From UBA7236 sp036734545 (GTDB lineage Bacteria; Bacteroidota; Bacteroidia; Chitinophagales; BACL12): a DNA stretch of 5,042 nucleotides. The notes beneath the pieces were generated by a model. The model saw only the letters and a list, made by a program, of their open reading frames with translations. It searched no databases and had not been told where the DNA came from. Numbering within the stretch: position 1 is the first letter of the stretch; every line of letters begins with the position of its first letter. Of this stretch, positions 1-5,042 are shown piece by piece. The DNA is taken from positions 1 to 5,042 of the forward strand of contig DAIMYJ010000149.1 of assembly GCA_036734545.1 (NCBI GenBank), written 5' to 3'. Position numbers and translations under genes: made by a program.

Positions 1-45
1 TTAAATCAAATAGAAACCTATTTTTACACTCAAACATAACACAAT

Positions 46-936
46 TTGGAACCTGTATTAGTGACCGTGCAGTTGAAAAAACACTACGGTCCGATCCATG
101 CGGTCAACGGACTTGACCTGGCTGTGCAGAAAGGTGCCGTGTATGGCATCCTGGGGCCGAACGGCAGCGGTAAGACGACCACTCTCGGTATGTTGCTGGG
201 TATAGTGCATCCCACCTCCGGCGATTTCAGCTGGTTCGGGAATGGTCAGCACGACAGCAACCGCAAGCGCATCGGCGCCCTGCTGGAGCAGCCGAACTTC
301 TATCCTTATCTCACCGGCGAACAGAACCTGCGTGTGGTGGCCCGTATCAAGGGTGTGGATGAAAAAGAGATCGATGGTGTGCTGGCATCCGTGAACCTCC
401 TCGACCGCAAGAAAAGCCAGGCCCGCACCTATTCGCTGGGTATGCGTCAGCGTCTGGCCCTCGCATCTGCGCTGCTGGGCAACCCGGATGTGCTGGTGCT
501 CGATGAACCCACCAACGGCCTCGACCCGCAGGGTATCGCCGAAGTGCGTGATTTCATCCGCATGCAGTCGGCACAGGGACGCACCATCATCCTGGCCAGC
601 CATATTTTGGATGAAGTGGAAAAAGTATGCACGCACGTCAGCGTGATCAAAAAAGGTAACCTGCTGGCACAGGGAACGGTGGATGAACTCCTGAAAGGGG
701 AAGACCAGGTGGTGATCGCCGCCGCGGATAATCAGGCCCTCGTGCGCATGATGGACCGCTACCCGGGCGTGCGCCGCATTGAAACGATCAACGATACGCT
801 GTTGCTGCATGTGGAAGAAGGTTTTGACACCACGGCGCTGAATAAATTCTTCGCTGATAAAAATGTGTACCTCTCCCACCTCGTGGCCCGCAAAAAACGA
901 CTTGAAGAACAATTCCTTGAACTAACTGCCGAATAA
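46..936 (+). CDS. ABC transporter ATP-binding protein (ABC-2 / BcrA-like exporter ATPase)
   Basis: This 296-residue protein is the cytoplasmic ATPase of an ABC exporter and should drive the permease encoded immediately downstream. All nucleotide-binding motifs are present: Walker A GPNGSGKTT (37-45), Q-loop Gln82, signature YSLGMRQRL (129-137), Walker B ending LDE (152-154), D-loop NGLD (157-160) and switch His186. The C-terminal stretch after residue 215 ends in LEEQFLELT, the usual tail of exporter ATPases of the BcrA/CcmA type. Length is normal for the group. No ATG lies between the in-frame stop at 37-39 and the conserved KKHYG segment, so TTG at 46 is the preferred start; GTG at 61 or 67 would also leave the domain intact. 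No Shine-Dalgarno sequence is visible, as is common in Bacteroidota. The exported substrate cannot be told from sequence; families of this kind handle peptides, antibiotics or lipids, and some serve cell-envelope functions. Family assignment is secure, substrate unknown. Confidence 0.95.
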   Translation: MEPVLVTVQLKKHYGPIHAVNGLDLAVQKGAVYGILGPNGSGKTTTLGMLLGIVHPTSGDFSWFGNGQHDSNRKRIGALLEQPNFYPYLTGEQNLRVVARIKGVDEKEIDGVLASVNLLDRKKSQARTYSLGMRQRLALASALLGNPDVLVLDEPTNGLDPQGIAEVRDFIRMQSAQGRTIILASHILDEVEKVCTHVSVIKKGNLLAQGTVDELLKGEDQVVIAAADNQALVRMMDRYPGVRRIETINDTLLLHVEEGFDTTALNKFFADKNVYLSHLVARKKRLEEQFLELTAE

Positions 937-937
937 C

Positions 938-1717
938 ATGCTCCGACTCCTGCGTATTGAACTGCTGAAGCTGATACCGTATCGCACGTTCAAACTTCTT
1001 TTTCTGCTGTATCTCCTGCTGATGGTGCTCTGGCTGCTGGGCGGCAAGGGCATTGCCACAACGGTAGACCTCACGCCCGAACAGGTGCTGGGATTTCCGA
1101 ATATCTGGAACTACTATACTTTATATGCCTGCTATTTCAATATCATCCTTGCGATATTGGTGATCTTCATTACCTGTAATGAATTCACGTACCGCACTCT
1201 GCGCCAGAATGTGATCGACGGCATGCAGCGCACGGAGACCGTGCAGGGCAAAGTACTGCTCATCGTGCTATTGAGCCTGATCAGTACTGCTGTGCTGACC
1301 ATCAGCGGTATCATCGGTGGCATGTTGTTCTCTGCTGATGCCGATAAAGGCAGGATGCTGGAACACAGCAGTTTCATTTTTGCGTACCTGGTGCAGTCGC
1401 TGGGGATGATGAGTATGGGATTCTTCTTTGGAACGGTATTCAAACGCACGGGACTGGCCGTGATCATTTTTCTGATCTTTTTATTTCCGGTGGATGTGAT
1501 CCTGCGCGCAGGTATTTTGCCTGACGGCTCCGGTGATTATATGCCGGTGGCAACATACTTCCTCAAGATCGTACCCTTCCCACTCGATCACGTGATGAGT
1601 CATGGTGAAGAAAGCACACCCTCCGCGCCAACAGCGCTGTCGATGACCGTGGGCTTCCTCTACGCCATCCTCTTCATCGCCATCAGCTGGATGGTGACAC
1701 GTAAGCGTGATCTGTAA
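938..1717 (+). CDS. ABC-2 type transporter permease subunit
   Basis: This 259-residue polytopic inner-membrane protein is the likely channel-forming partner of the upstream ATPase. Six hydrophobic segments are visible at about residues 19-36, 60-80, 105-130, 145-168, 171-191 and 236-254. Between the second and third lies NEFTYRTLRQNVIDGMQR (81-98), which matches the cytoplasmic coupling-helix region of ABC-2 permeases, where an E-[FY]-x-x-x-T-x-R-Q-N type motif is typical. A short positive tail (TRKRDL) ends the protein on what should be the cytoplasmic side. The ATG follows the ATPase stop codon after a single base (TAACATG), so the two genes are almost certainly co-transcribed and translationally coupled. 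Length and topology are ordinary for the family. No clear intrinsic terminator with a U-tract follows on this strand; the palindromic repeats downstream could mark or form the transcript end. The substrate is unknown. Confidence 0.92.
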   Translation: MLRLLRIELLKLIPYRTFKLLFLLYLLLMVLWLLGGKGIATTVDLTPEQVLGFPNIWNYYTLYACYFNIILAILVIFITCNEFTYRTLRQNVIDGMQRTETVQGKVLLIVLLSLISTAVLTISGIIGGMLFSADADKGRMLEHSSFIFAYLVQSLGMMSMGFFFGTVFKRTGLAVIIFLIFLFPVDVILRAGILPDGSGDYMPVATYFLKIVPFPLDHVMSHGEESTPSAPTALSMTVGFLYAILFIAISWMVTRKRDL

Positions 1718-1750
1718 ATCATAAATTCAATCATGTCATAGCGCTTTCTT

Positions 1751-1837
1751 GCCACTAGGACGCAAGGGCGCAATGGTCGCACTATGAAAATGCAAATAAC
1801 ACCCTTGTGAAACTTTGCCTCCTCGCACCTTGGTGGC
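1751..1837. repeat. Imperfect palindromic repeat, copy 1
   Basis: This 87-bp unit begins GCCACTAGGACGCAAGG and ends CCTTGGTGGC. Its left arm (1751-1782) and the reverse complement of its right arm (1807-1837) are related, so the unit could fold into a long imperfect hairpin with a central part of about 24 nt. A second copy starts exactly 130 bp downstream; the two differ at seven positions plus one single-base indel over 88 columns. No open reading frame of interest lies inside. The shape, an intergenic, palindromic, non-coding unit next to a sister copy, fits a dispersed REP- or MITE-like element, although no target-site duplication was recognised. Confidence 0.8.
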
Positions 1838-1880
1838 TATTTGGTTTTAAGTCAACTCAACAATAGTGTTGCTTTTCTTT

Positions 1881-1968
1881 GCCACTAGGACGCTAGGGCG
1901 CAATGGTTGCACTATGAAAACGCAAATAACACCTTTGTGAAACTTTGCGTCCATCGCGCCTTAGTGGC
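1881..1968. repeat. Imperfect palindromic repeat, copy 2
   Basis: This is the second, 88-bp copy of the preceding unit. Its arms are the better matched: left arm 1881-1912 against the reverse complement of 1937-1968 agrees at about 25 of 32 positions when one gap is allowed in each arm. Both arms start with GCCACTA and share later CGC, CGCAA and CAC blocks. The centre is 1913-1936. The pyrimidine-rich run just before the unit (TTTTCTTT) is also similar in copy 1 (CTTTCTT), so the duplicated segment may be slightly longer than marked. The copies lie in the same orientation after the ABC operon. Confidence 0.8.
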
Positions 1969-2013
1969 TATTGGGTTAATTGGCCTGTCAGGTACCTTAT
2001 AAGATACAGGCAT

Positions 2014-2046
2014 AAAAAAAACCGCATCGAGGAGCTGATGCGGTTT
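2014..2046 (-). terminator. Intrinsic terminator of the candidate small RNA
   Basis: Read on the minus strand, a perfect 10-bp stem AAACCGCATC / GATGCGGTTT encloses the 8-nt loop AGCTCCTC and runs directly into eight T residues. On the plus strand the hairpin is followed by AAGCGACTC with no T-tract, so it works for leftward transcription only. It lies about 285 bp beyond the separate terminator of the secreted-protein gene, so it probably ends a different transcript. Confidence 0.85.
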
Positions 2047-2113
2047 AAGCGACTCTAAATATGAGAACTAAGTAGAAGAAGGTATTTCACTTAGGGTAAG
2101 CGTAAATCTTACC
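2014..2113 (-). ncRNA. Candidate small non-coding RNA, about 100 nt
   Basis: No protein gene lies between the secreted-protein terminator and the terminator at 2014-2046, yet the interval has the parts of a complete minus-strand transcription unit. A promoter candidate lies at 2118-2154. Near the expected 5' end comes stem GGTAAG/CTTACC (2113-2108 with 2100-2095, loop of 7). Next is stem CTAAGT/ACTTAG (2094-2089 with 2073-2068) with a 15-nt loop that ends in the pyrimidine run CCTTCTTCT. A linker leads to the terminator hairpin with loop AGCTCCTC. The minus strand shows no ATG-initiated frame within the unit, so a leader peptide is unlikely. Pyrimidine-rich single-stranded loops are common contact sites in base-pairing regulatory RNAs, but no target is known and I do not recognise an Rfam family. 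The exact 5' end is inferred from the promoter position; expression is inferred, not shown. Confidence 0.5.
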
Positions 2114-2117
2114 GATA

Positions 2118-2154
2118 CAAAAATGCATGTATAGGCATATTTCGCCTAAGACAA
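2118..2154 (-). promoter_or_regulatory. Promoter candidate for the small RNA
   Basis: On the minus strand a TTG (2154-2152) lies 26 nt upstream of CATTTTTG (2125-2118), which matches five of the six fixed positions of the Bacteroidota -7 element TAnnTTTG. The spacer is somewhat longer than the roughly 17-23 nt reported for such promoters, but the same 26-nt spacing and nearly the same core occur upstream of the secreted-protein gene, which supports the call. A small dyad, TAGGC/GCCTA, sits in the spacer. Confidence 0.5.
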
Positions 2155-2320
2155 AAAAACGGGTTTATTGGAAGGATTTTGGCGATTAAAAACATCTATT
2201 CGTTTGATTTTCAACATGTTACGCGCTTTTAAAACGCCCTTTTAGTGGAAATTGTCGCTTTTATCGGCTGCTATTTTTATCCAAATGCCGGAAAAAGAGG
2301 CCATTCTCCCACCCTCCGGT
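2155..2320. other. AT-rich spacer without a recognised gene
   Basis: Between the small-RNA promoter and the secreted-protein terminator I see no credible coding frame and no RNA gene. The only structured item is the near-perfect dyad GCGCTTTTAAAACGC (2223-2237; arms GCG-TTTT and AAAA-CGC with one extra C). It is compatible with a protein-binding site but is too short to assign. The segment could carry upstream control sequences of the small RNA. Confidence 0.5.
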
Positions 2321-2322
2321 AT

Positions 2323-2361
2323 AAAAAAAATGAGCCTGCACAGAGGAGTTTGTGCAGGCTC
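2323..2361 (-). terminator. Intrinsic terminator of the secreted-protein gene
   Basis: On the minus strand an 11-bp perfect stem GAGCCTGCACA / TGTGCAGGCTC encloses the loop AACTCCTC and is followed, after one A, by eight T residues. It begins about 35 bp beyond the stop codon of the secreted-protein gene, as expected for that gene's terminator. The loop matches that of the terminator at 2014-2046 at seven of eight positions although the stems are unrelated. Confidence 0.92.
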
Positions 2362-2396
2362 GGTGTAGTTCAACACCACTCTTAACCAAAAAGTCT

Positions 2397-4571
2397 TTAT
2401 TGCTTCATGAATTGCTCGGTGCTAACCTGACCGGCAAACTGATATTCGATAACGTATTGTCCTGTTGCCAGGGTGGTGATGTTCACACCGTTCATCCAGT
2501 CATCAGCATTCAACAGCGTCATCACGGTGCGGCCGGTCAGATCATTTACGCGGATCATGTCGGGCTGTGTGGTGCCGAAGTTGAAATAGATCATATCCTG
2601 TGCAGGGTTCGGGAATACGCTGATGAGCGATCCTGTTTCCGTTTCTACGGATGCACCTTCTTCTGCTGTGAGTGTAATGGATTCAGGTGCCAGCGGAATT
2701 ACTTCGCGGTTGAGCTGAATAGCATTGGCATAAGTGAAGCTGAGTTCCACTTCAGTGAAATCTACTTTACCGCTGATATTATCTACTACCACGATCTGCA
2801 GTGTACCTACCTGTCCGTCGCCTGACACATTGGTGCGTGTCTTGCGCACGTTGGTACCTACCACCTGACCGGCATCACCGAAGTTCTTGCTGAGGGTCAG
2901 TGTTTCACCTGCGTTGCCGATCCAGGAATCTTCCCATACGATCTTGAGCGACGACATATCGATGCTCTCACCGTCAACGCTGATGGTGAAGGTAAGACCG
3001 TACAGATCTTCTACTGAATTGATCTCATCACCCAGCATGATCGGAATTTCATTCAAGCCGATGCTGAGGTAATCTGTTGTCGGTGCAAAATACAGCGGAA
3101 TATCGCCGGCGCCGAGACGTGCAGGATTGAGCGGATGCTCAAGTCCCATATTGTTGATCACTGCCGTGGTATCATCGTCGTTGATCACGCCGTTACCATT
3201 ACAGTCGGTGTATTTCAGGTCGCTGAATACATACCAGAAGGTAGTATCGATCTCATACCATTCGGCAGAGAGTTTGCCCGACCAGTCGATGGTCATATCA
3301 TCGCGTACAGAGCCTTCGGCGCCGTAGTTGATACCGATCTCGAACAGGTCATCGCCGTTGGCATAGCCATCGTTGTTGGCATCACCCGGCCATACGCAGT
3401 CGAAGATACAGGGCGGGAATGTGCCGTCGGCATTGGATTTGATCACGAAAATGCGCTGTTCGAAATCATACAGATACATGCGGCCGGTCAGATAATAACC
3501 GCCATCAGCTGCAGATTCGGTATCCCAAATTTCCACACCGGTTGCGCCAAAGCCGCCGGCTGCGGTGATCACGGGGATGAAGATGGAACCCGTCTCTGCA
3601 CCTGTGGCAGGATCCAGTACCCAACCGTGAGTACTTTGATCGCCTGCATTCTGTGTCCATATGATATACTCACCGGAACCGAGTTCTTCTGCCATGGCAC
3701 CTTCTTCCCAATCGTAGGCATGGTTATAAGAACCGAACCATTCCTGTTCGCCGTCGGCATTGATCTTGCGCAGGGTGCCGTAATAATTGAATCCAAGCGT
3801 TCCTGAACCGGCGAAGAGATAACCGCCGTCGGAAGTTTCGCTCAGTGTATTATGATATCCGTATTCCCATTCCAGTTCCCATGGAAAATAACTGGTCCAG
3901 TCAAGTTCCAGGTCGCTGTTATATTTCATGAGGATGCGGTTGCCGTAGTTACCGGTAGCATACAGGAAGCCGCCGTCAGCGGTAGCCATGATACCCGCTT
4001 CTTTATAATCATAGTATGACCAGCCCCAGGCTGCGCCGGTATCCGGAGCCACGGTCCAGGTGCTCAGCAATTCGCCATCGTTGCTCACTTCATAGAACGT
4101 GTGTTCAAAATCGGTGAGACCGCCAACGATCACGCGACCGTCGTTCAGCATAGCGGCTTTACCGCCGTAGAAAAAGTATTCGGTGCCGAGTTCAGCGGAT
4201 TCCCATGCGAGGGCGCCGGTGGCATCCAGTTTATATACCAGAGGTTCCCATTCGCCGGTACAATACACAATGGCGCCACCATCAGTGGTGGGCATCACAC
4301 TGTAGGCATTGGCGAAGTCGACAGTGAGGTCGGGGGTACCGCCAAAGACCTTTTCACCGGAGGGGTCGAGTTTAATTACGTAGTTGGATGAGATATCCAT
4401 CCACAGCGGATCATCACCGCCGAGGCCTACAGCCCAAACGCCACCTTCGGGCGTTACGGCTATATCTTCAGCCCAGTGGCCGATGTTGGTGAATCCCCAT
4501 GACTGAGCATGAGCGCCGGTGGCGCCTGCGAGAGCGACAACAGTTGCGAGGAGTGTAGAGCGTAGTTGCAT
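2397..4571 (-). CDS. Secreted beta-propeller protein with dockerin-like, cohesin-like and T9SS sorting domains
   Basis: This 724-residue protein is predicted to be exported by Sec and then released or surface-anchored by the type IX system. Residues 1-22 form a signal peptide with likely cleavage after AHA. Residues 31-380 hold about seven repeats of some 50 residues with the pattern DGGxxxxG ... KxxxDGxxxW (for example at 98, 199, 248 and 356), predicting a seven-bladed propeller of the delta-60/PQQ-like kind. Residues 395-475 contain two calcium-loop motifs of dockerin type: D397, N399, D401, N405, D408 and D456, N458, N460, N464, D467. Residues about 490-635 resemble a cohesin-like beta-sandwich (DLYGLTFTISVDG, then VGTLQIVVVD). 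Residues 648-724 are a type A sorting domain (VFPNPA at 652, DLTGR at 677, ATGQYVIEY at 702). The dockerin-cohesin-sorting arrangement is familiar from Bacteroidota. No catalytic motif is evident, so an adhesive or structural role is inferred; the ligand is unknown. The gene has its own promoter and terminator candidates. Confidence 0.93.
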   Translation of the reverse strand: MQLRSTLLATVVALAGATGAHAQSWGFTNIGHWAEDIAVTPEGGVWAVGLGGDDPLWMDISSNYVIKLDPSGEKVFGGTPDLTVDFANAYSVMPTTDGGAIVYCTGEWEPLVYKLDATGALAWESAELGTEYFFYGGKAAMLNDGRVIVGGLTDFEHTFYEVSNDGELLSTWTVAPDTGAAWGWSYYDYKEAGIMATADGGFLYATGNYGNRILMKYNSDLELDWTSYFPWELEWEYGYHNTLSETSDGGYLFAGSGTLGFNYYGTLRKINADGEQEWFGSYNHAYDWEEGAMAEELGSGEYIIWTQNAGDQSTHGWVLDPATGAETGSIFIPVITAAGGFGATGVEIWDTESAADGGYYLTGRMYLYDFEQRIFVIKSNADGTFPPCIFDCVWPGDANNDGYANGDDLFEIGINYGAEGSVRDDMTIDWSGKLSAEWYEIDTTFWYVFSDLKYTDCNGNGVINDDDTTAVINNMGLEHPLNPARLGAGDIPLYFAPTTDYLSIGLNEIPIMLGDEINSVEDLYGLTFTISVDGESIDMSSLKIVWEDSWIGNAGETLTLSKNFGDAGQVVGTNVRKTRTNVSGDGQVGTLQIVVVDNISGKVDFTEVELSFTYANAIQLNREVIPLAPESITLTAEEGASVETETGSLISVFPNPAQDMIYFNFGTTQPDMIRVNDLTGRTVMTLLNADDWMNGVNITTLATGQYVIEYQFAGQVSTEQFMKQ

Positions 4572-4611
4572 AACCTTAGTTTACAATGTTTCGGAGACAA
4601 TTTTACTGATA

Positions 4612-4648
4612 CAAATATCCGACACCCATAAGCAGGATAAAAGAACAA
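4612..4648 (-). promoter_or_regulatory. Promoter candidate for the secreted-protein gene
   Basis: On the minus strand TTG (4648-4646) is followed after 26 nt by GATATTTG (4619-4612), which matches five of the six fixed positions of the TAnnTTTG -7 element. Transcription would start near 4605, giving a leader of roughly 33 nt before the ATG. The sequence from the box into the expected start, TTTGTATCAGTAAAATT, recurs almost unchanged at the small-RNA promoter. No Shine-Dalgarno sequence precedes the ATG. Confidence 0.5.
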
Positions 4649-4697
4649 TAATTATCATTTATAGCCCATAAAATAAAATTATAAATTACATATTTTA

Positions 4698-4729
4698 TTG
4701 ATTTTCAATGCTTTAGTATATATAATTTG
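4698..4729 (+). promoter_or_regulatory. Weak promoter candidate facing the right-hand gene
   Basis: TTG (4698-4700) and TATAATTTG (4721-4729) are separated by 20 nt. The second element resembles TAnnTTTG but has one extra base between TA and TTTG. It lies in a very AT-rich stretch where such matches arise by chance. If real it would read toward the frame at 4783 and the gene at 4964. Confidence 0.2.
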
Positions 4730-4782
4730 GACTATAAATAGATTTTTTTTATTTTAGATATAGAAATTTCTTTAAAAAAAAT

Positions 4783-4923
4783 ATGAATTGCCGCACAAAA
4801 CCCTTCCGTCCGGCTATTTGGAGGCAGTGCATGACCGAGTTCCCGGATGGTGTACTCCCCGGCAAACTGCTCGGTACGGCCAAAGGCAACCCCGCGACCA
4901 TTCATAAAGTAAACAACCGCTGA
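4783..4923 (+). other. Doubtful small ORF or relic in a GC-rich island
   Basis: An ATG-initiated frame of 46 codons runs here (start MNCRTKPFRP, end IHKVNNR) and stops 40 bp before the gene at 4964. It is basic and I recognise no family in it. The same bases read on the minus strand (4905-4732, 57 codons) give a frame of at least equally protein-like composition, with segments such as MNGRGVAFGRTEQF and TIRELGHALPPNSR. Both frames lie in a GC-rich block with sharp AT-rich edges. It may be a short gene on either strand, the remnant of a longer one, or part of a dispersed repeat. I do not assign a function. Confidence 0.25.
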
Positions 4924-4963
4924 CCGGAAATCATTCTTTTTTCACCCAAAAGATCCTACAACC

Positions 4964-5042
4964 ATGGCACAACCGAAGCTGATAGCTGTTTATGGCGCGC
5001 TGGATGCCCGTGATCGGCAGCGGTTCGGGGAATTTGTGCGGA
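4964..5042 (+). CDS. N-terminus of an uncharacterised Bacteroidota-type protein (runs off the window)
   Basis: An ATG frame stays open for 26 codons to the window edge. It begins MAQPKLIAVYGALDARDRQR and continues FGEFVR. The pattern of a leucine-rich start followed by L-[DS]-x-x-x-x-x-R-F-x-x-F-V resembles the N-terminus of a widespread Bacteroidota family of uncharacterised proteins of several hundred residues, in which FxxFV is usually followed by SPFFN. That continuation would fall just outside the window, so the match rests on few residues. No Shine-Dalgarno sequence precedes the ATG. Only the first part of the gene is present and its function is unknown. Confidence 0.6.
   Translation, partial: MAQPKLIAVYGALDARDRQRFGEFVR

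Noticed and set aside
19..26. TATTTTTA as a -7 promoter element for the ABC operon
   Set aside because: It lacks the final G of TAnnTTTG, and the upstream partner element would lie outside the window, so it cannot be judged.
58..912. A long open frame on the minus strand, opposite the ABC ATPase
   Set aside because: The plus strand has every ABC motif in order; the minus-strand product is rich in His and Gln with no domain, as expected of an antisense shadow of a GC-biased gene.
1858..1871. Small hairpin CAACA-ATAG-TGTTG between the two palindromic repeats
   Set aside because: A 5-bp stem with no tail or context; expected by chance in a spacer of this size.
1751..1968. The two repeats as the beginning of a CRISPR array
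   Set aside because: Only two copies, each about 88 bp and palindromic along its length, with a 130-bp period; no short direct repeats with unique spacers and no cas genes.
1983..2011. Hairpin GCCTGT/ACAGGC as a terminator of the ABC operon
   Set aside because: The 6-bp stem has a 17-nt loop and no T-tract follows on the plus strand; the A-run after it belongs to the minus-strand terminator.
2019..2046. The same hairpin acting as a bidirectional terminator for the ABC operon
   Set aside because: On the plus strand the stem is followed by AAGCGACTC rather than a run of T, so intrinsic termination in that direction is not supported.
2352..2825. A plus-strand frame of 157 codons, rich in Cys, opposite the sorting domain
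   Set aside because: It begins within the terminator hairpin and overlaps the conserved C-terminal sorting domain on the other strand; it is a shadow.
3135..3806. A plus-strand frame of 223 codons inside the secreted-protein gene
   Set aside because: The minus strand encodes clear propeller repeats and dockerin loops across the same bases; the plus frame has no recognisable domain or promoter.

Overview
The window looks like chromosomal DNA of a member of the Bacteroidota. A large secreted protein ends in a type IX secretion (T9SS) sorting domain preceded by dockerin-like and cohesin-like modules. Translation starts lack Shine-Dalgarno sequences, the best promoter candidates fit the TTG / TAnnTTTG pattern of that phylum, and GC-rich genes are separated by AT-rich spacers. 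The protein types suggest Chitinophagia, Saprospiria or a GC-rich Flavobacteriales relative, but the genus cannot be read from this sequence.

Layout: 46-1717 (+) is a two-gene ABC exporter operon, an ATPase followed after one base by its membrane permease. The spacer 1718-2396 has no credible protein gene but is structured. It holds two 87-88 bp copies of an imperfect palindromic repeat (1751-1837 and 1881-1968). It also holds a minus-strand unit with promoter, two small hairpins and an intrinsic terminator (2014-2154), which I read as a candidate small RNA of about 100 nt. The terminator of the next gene lies at 2323-2361. 2397-4571 (-) encodes a 724-residue secreted beta-propeller / dockerin-like / cohesin-like / T9SS protein. 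4572-4963 is an AT-rich divergent spacer containing an abrupt GC-rich island (about 4786-4925) of unclear coding status. 4964 to the end (+) is the start of a protein resembling a Bacteroidota-specific uncharacterised family.

The ABC genes form one transporter. The secreted protein is a single-gene transcription unit with its own promoter and terminator. The most notable point is that the candidate small RNA and the secreted-protein gene share regulatory sequence. Their promoter cores match at 17 of 20 positions with the same 26-nt spacer, and their terminator hairpins have nearly the same 8-nt loop (ARCTCCTC) on unrelated stems. No tRNA, rRNA, CRISPR array or transposase gene was seen.
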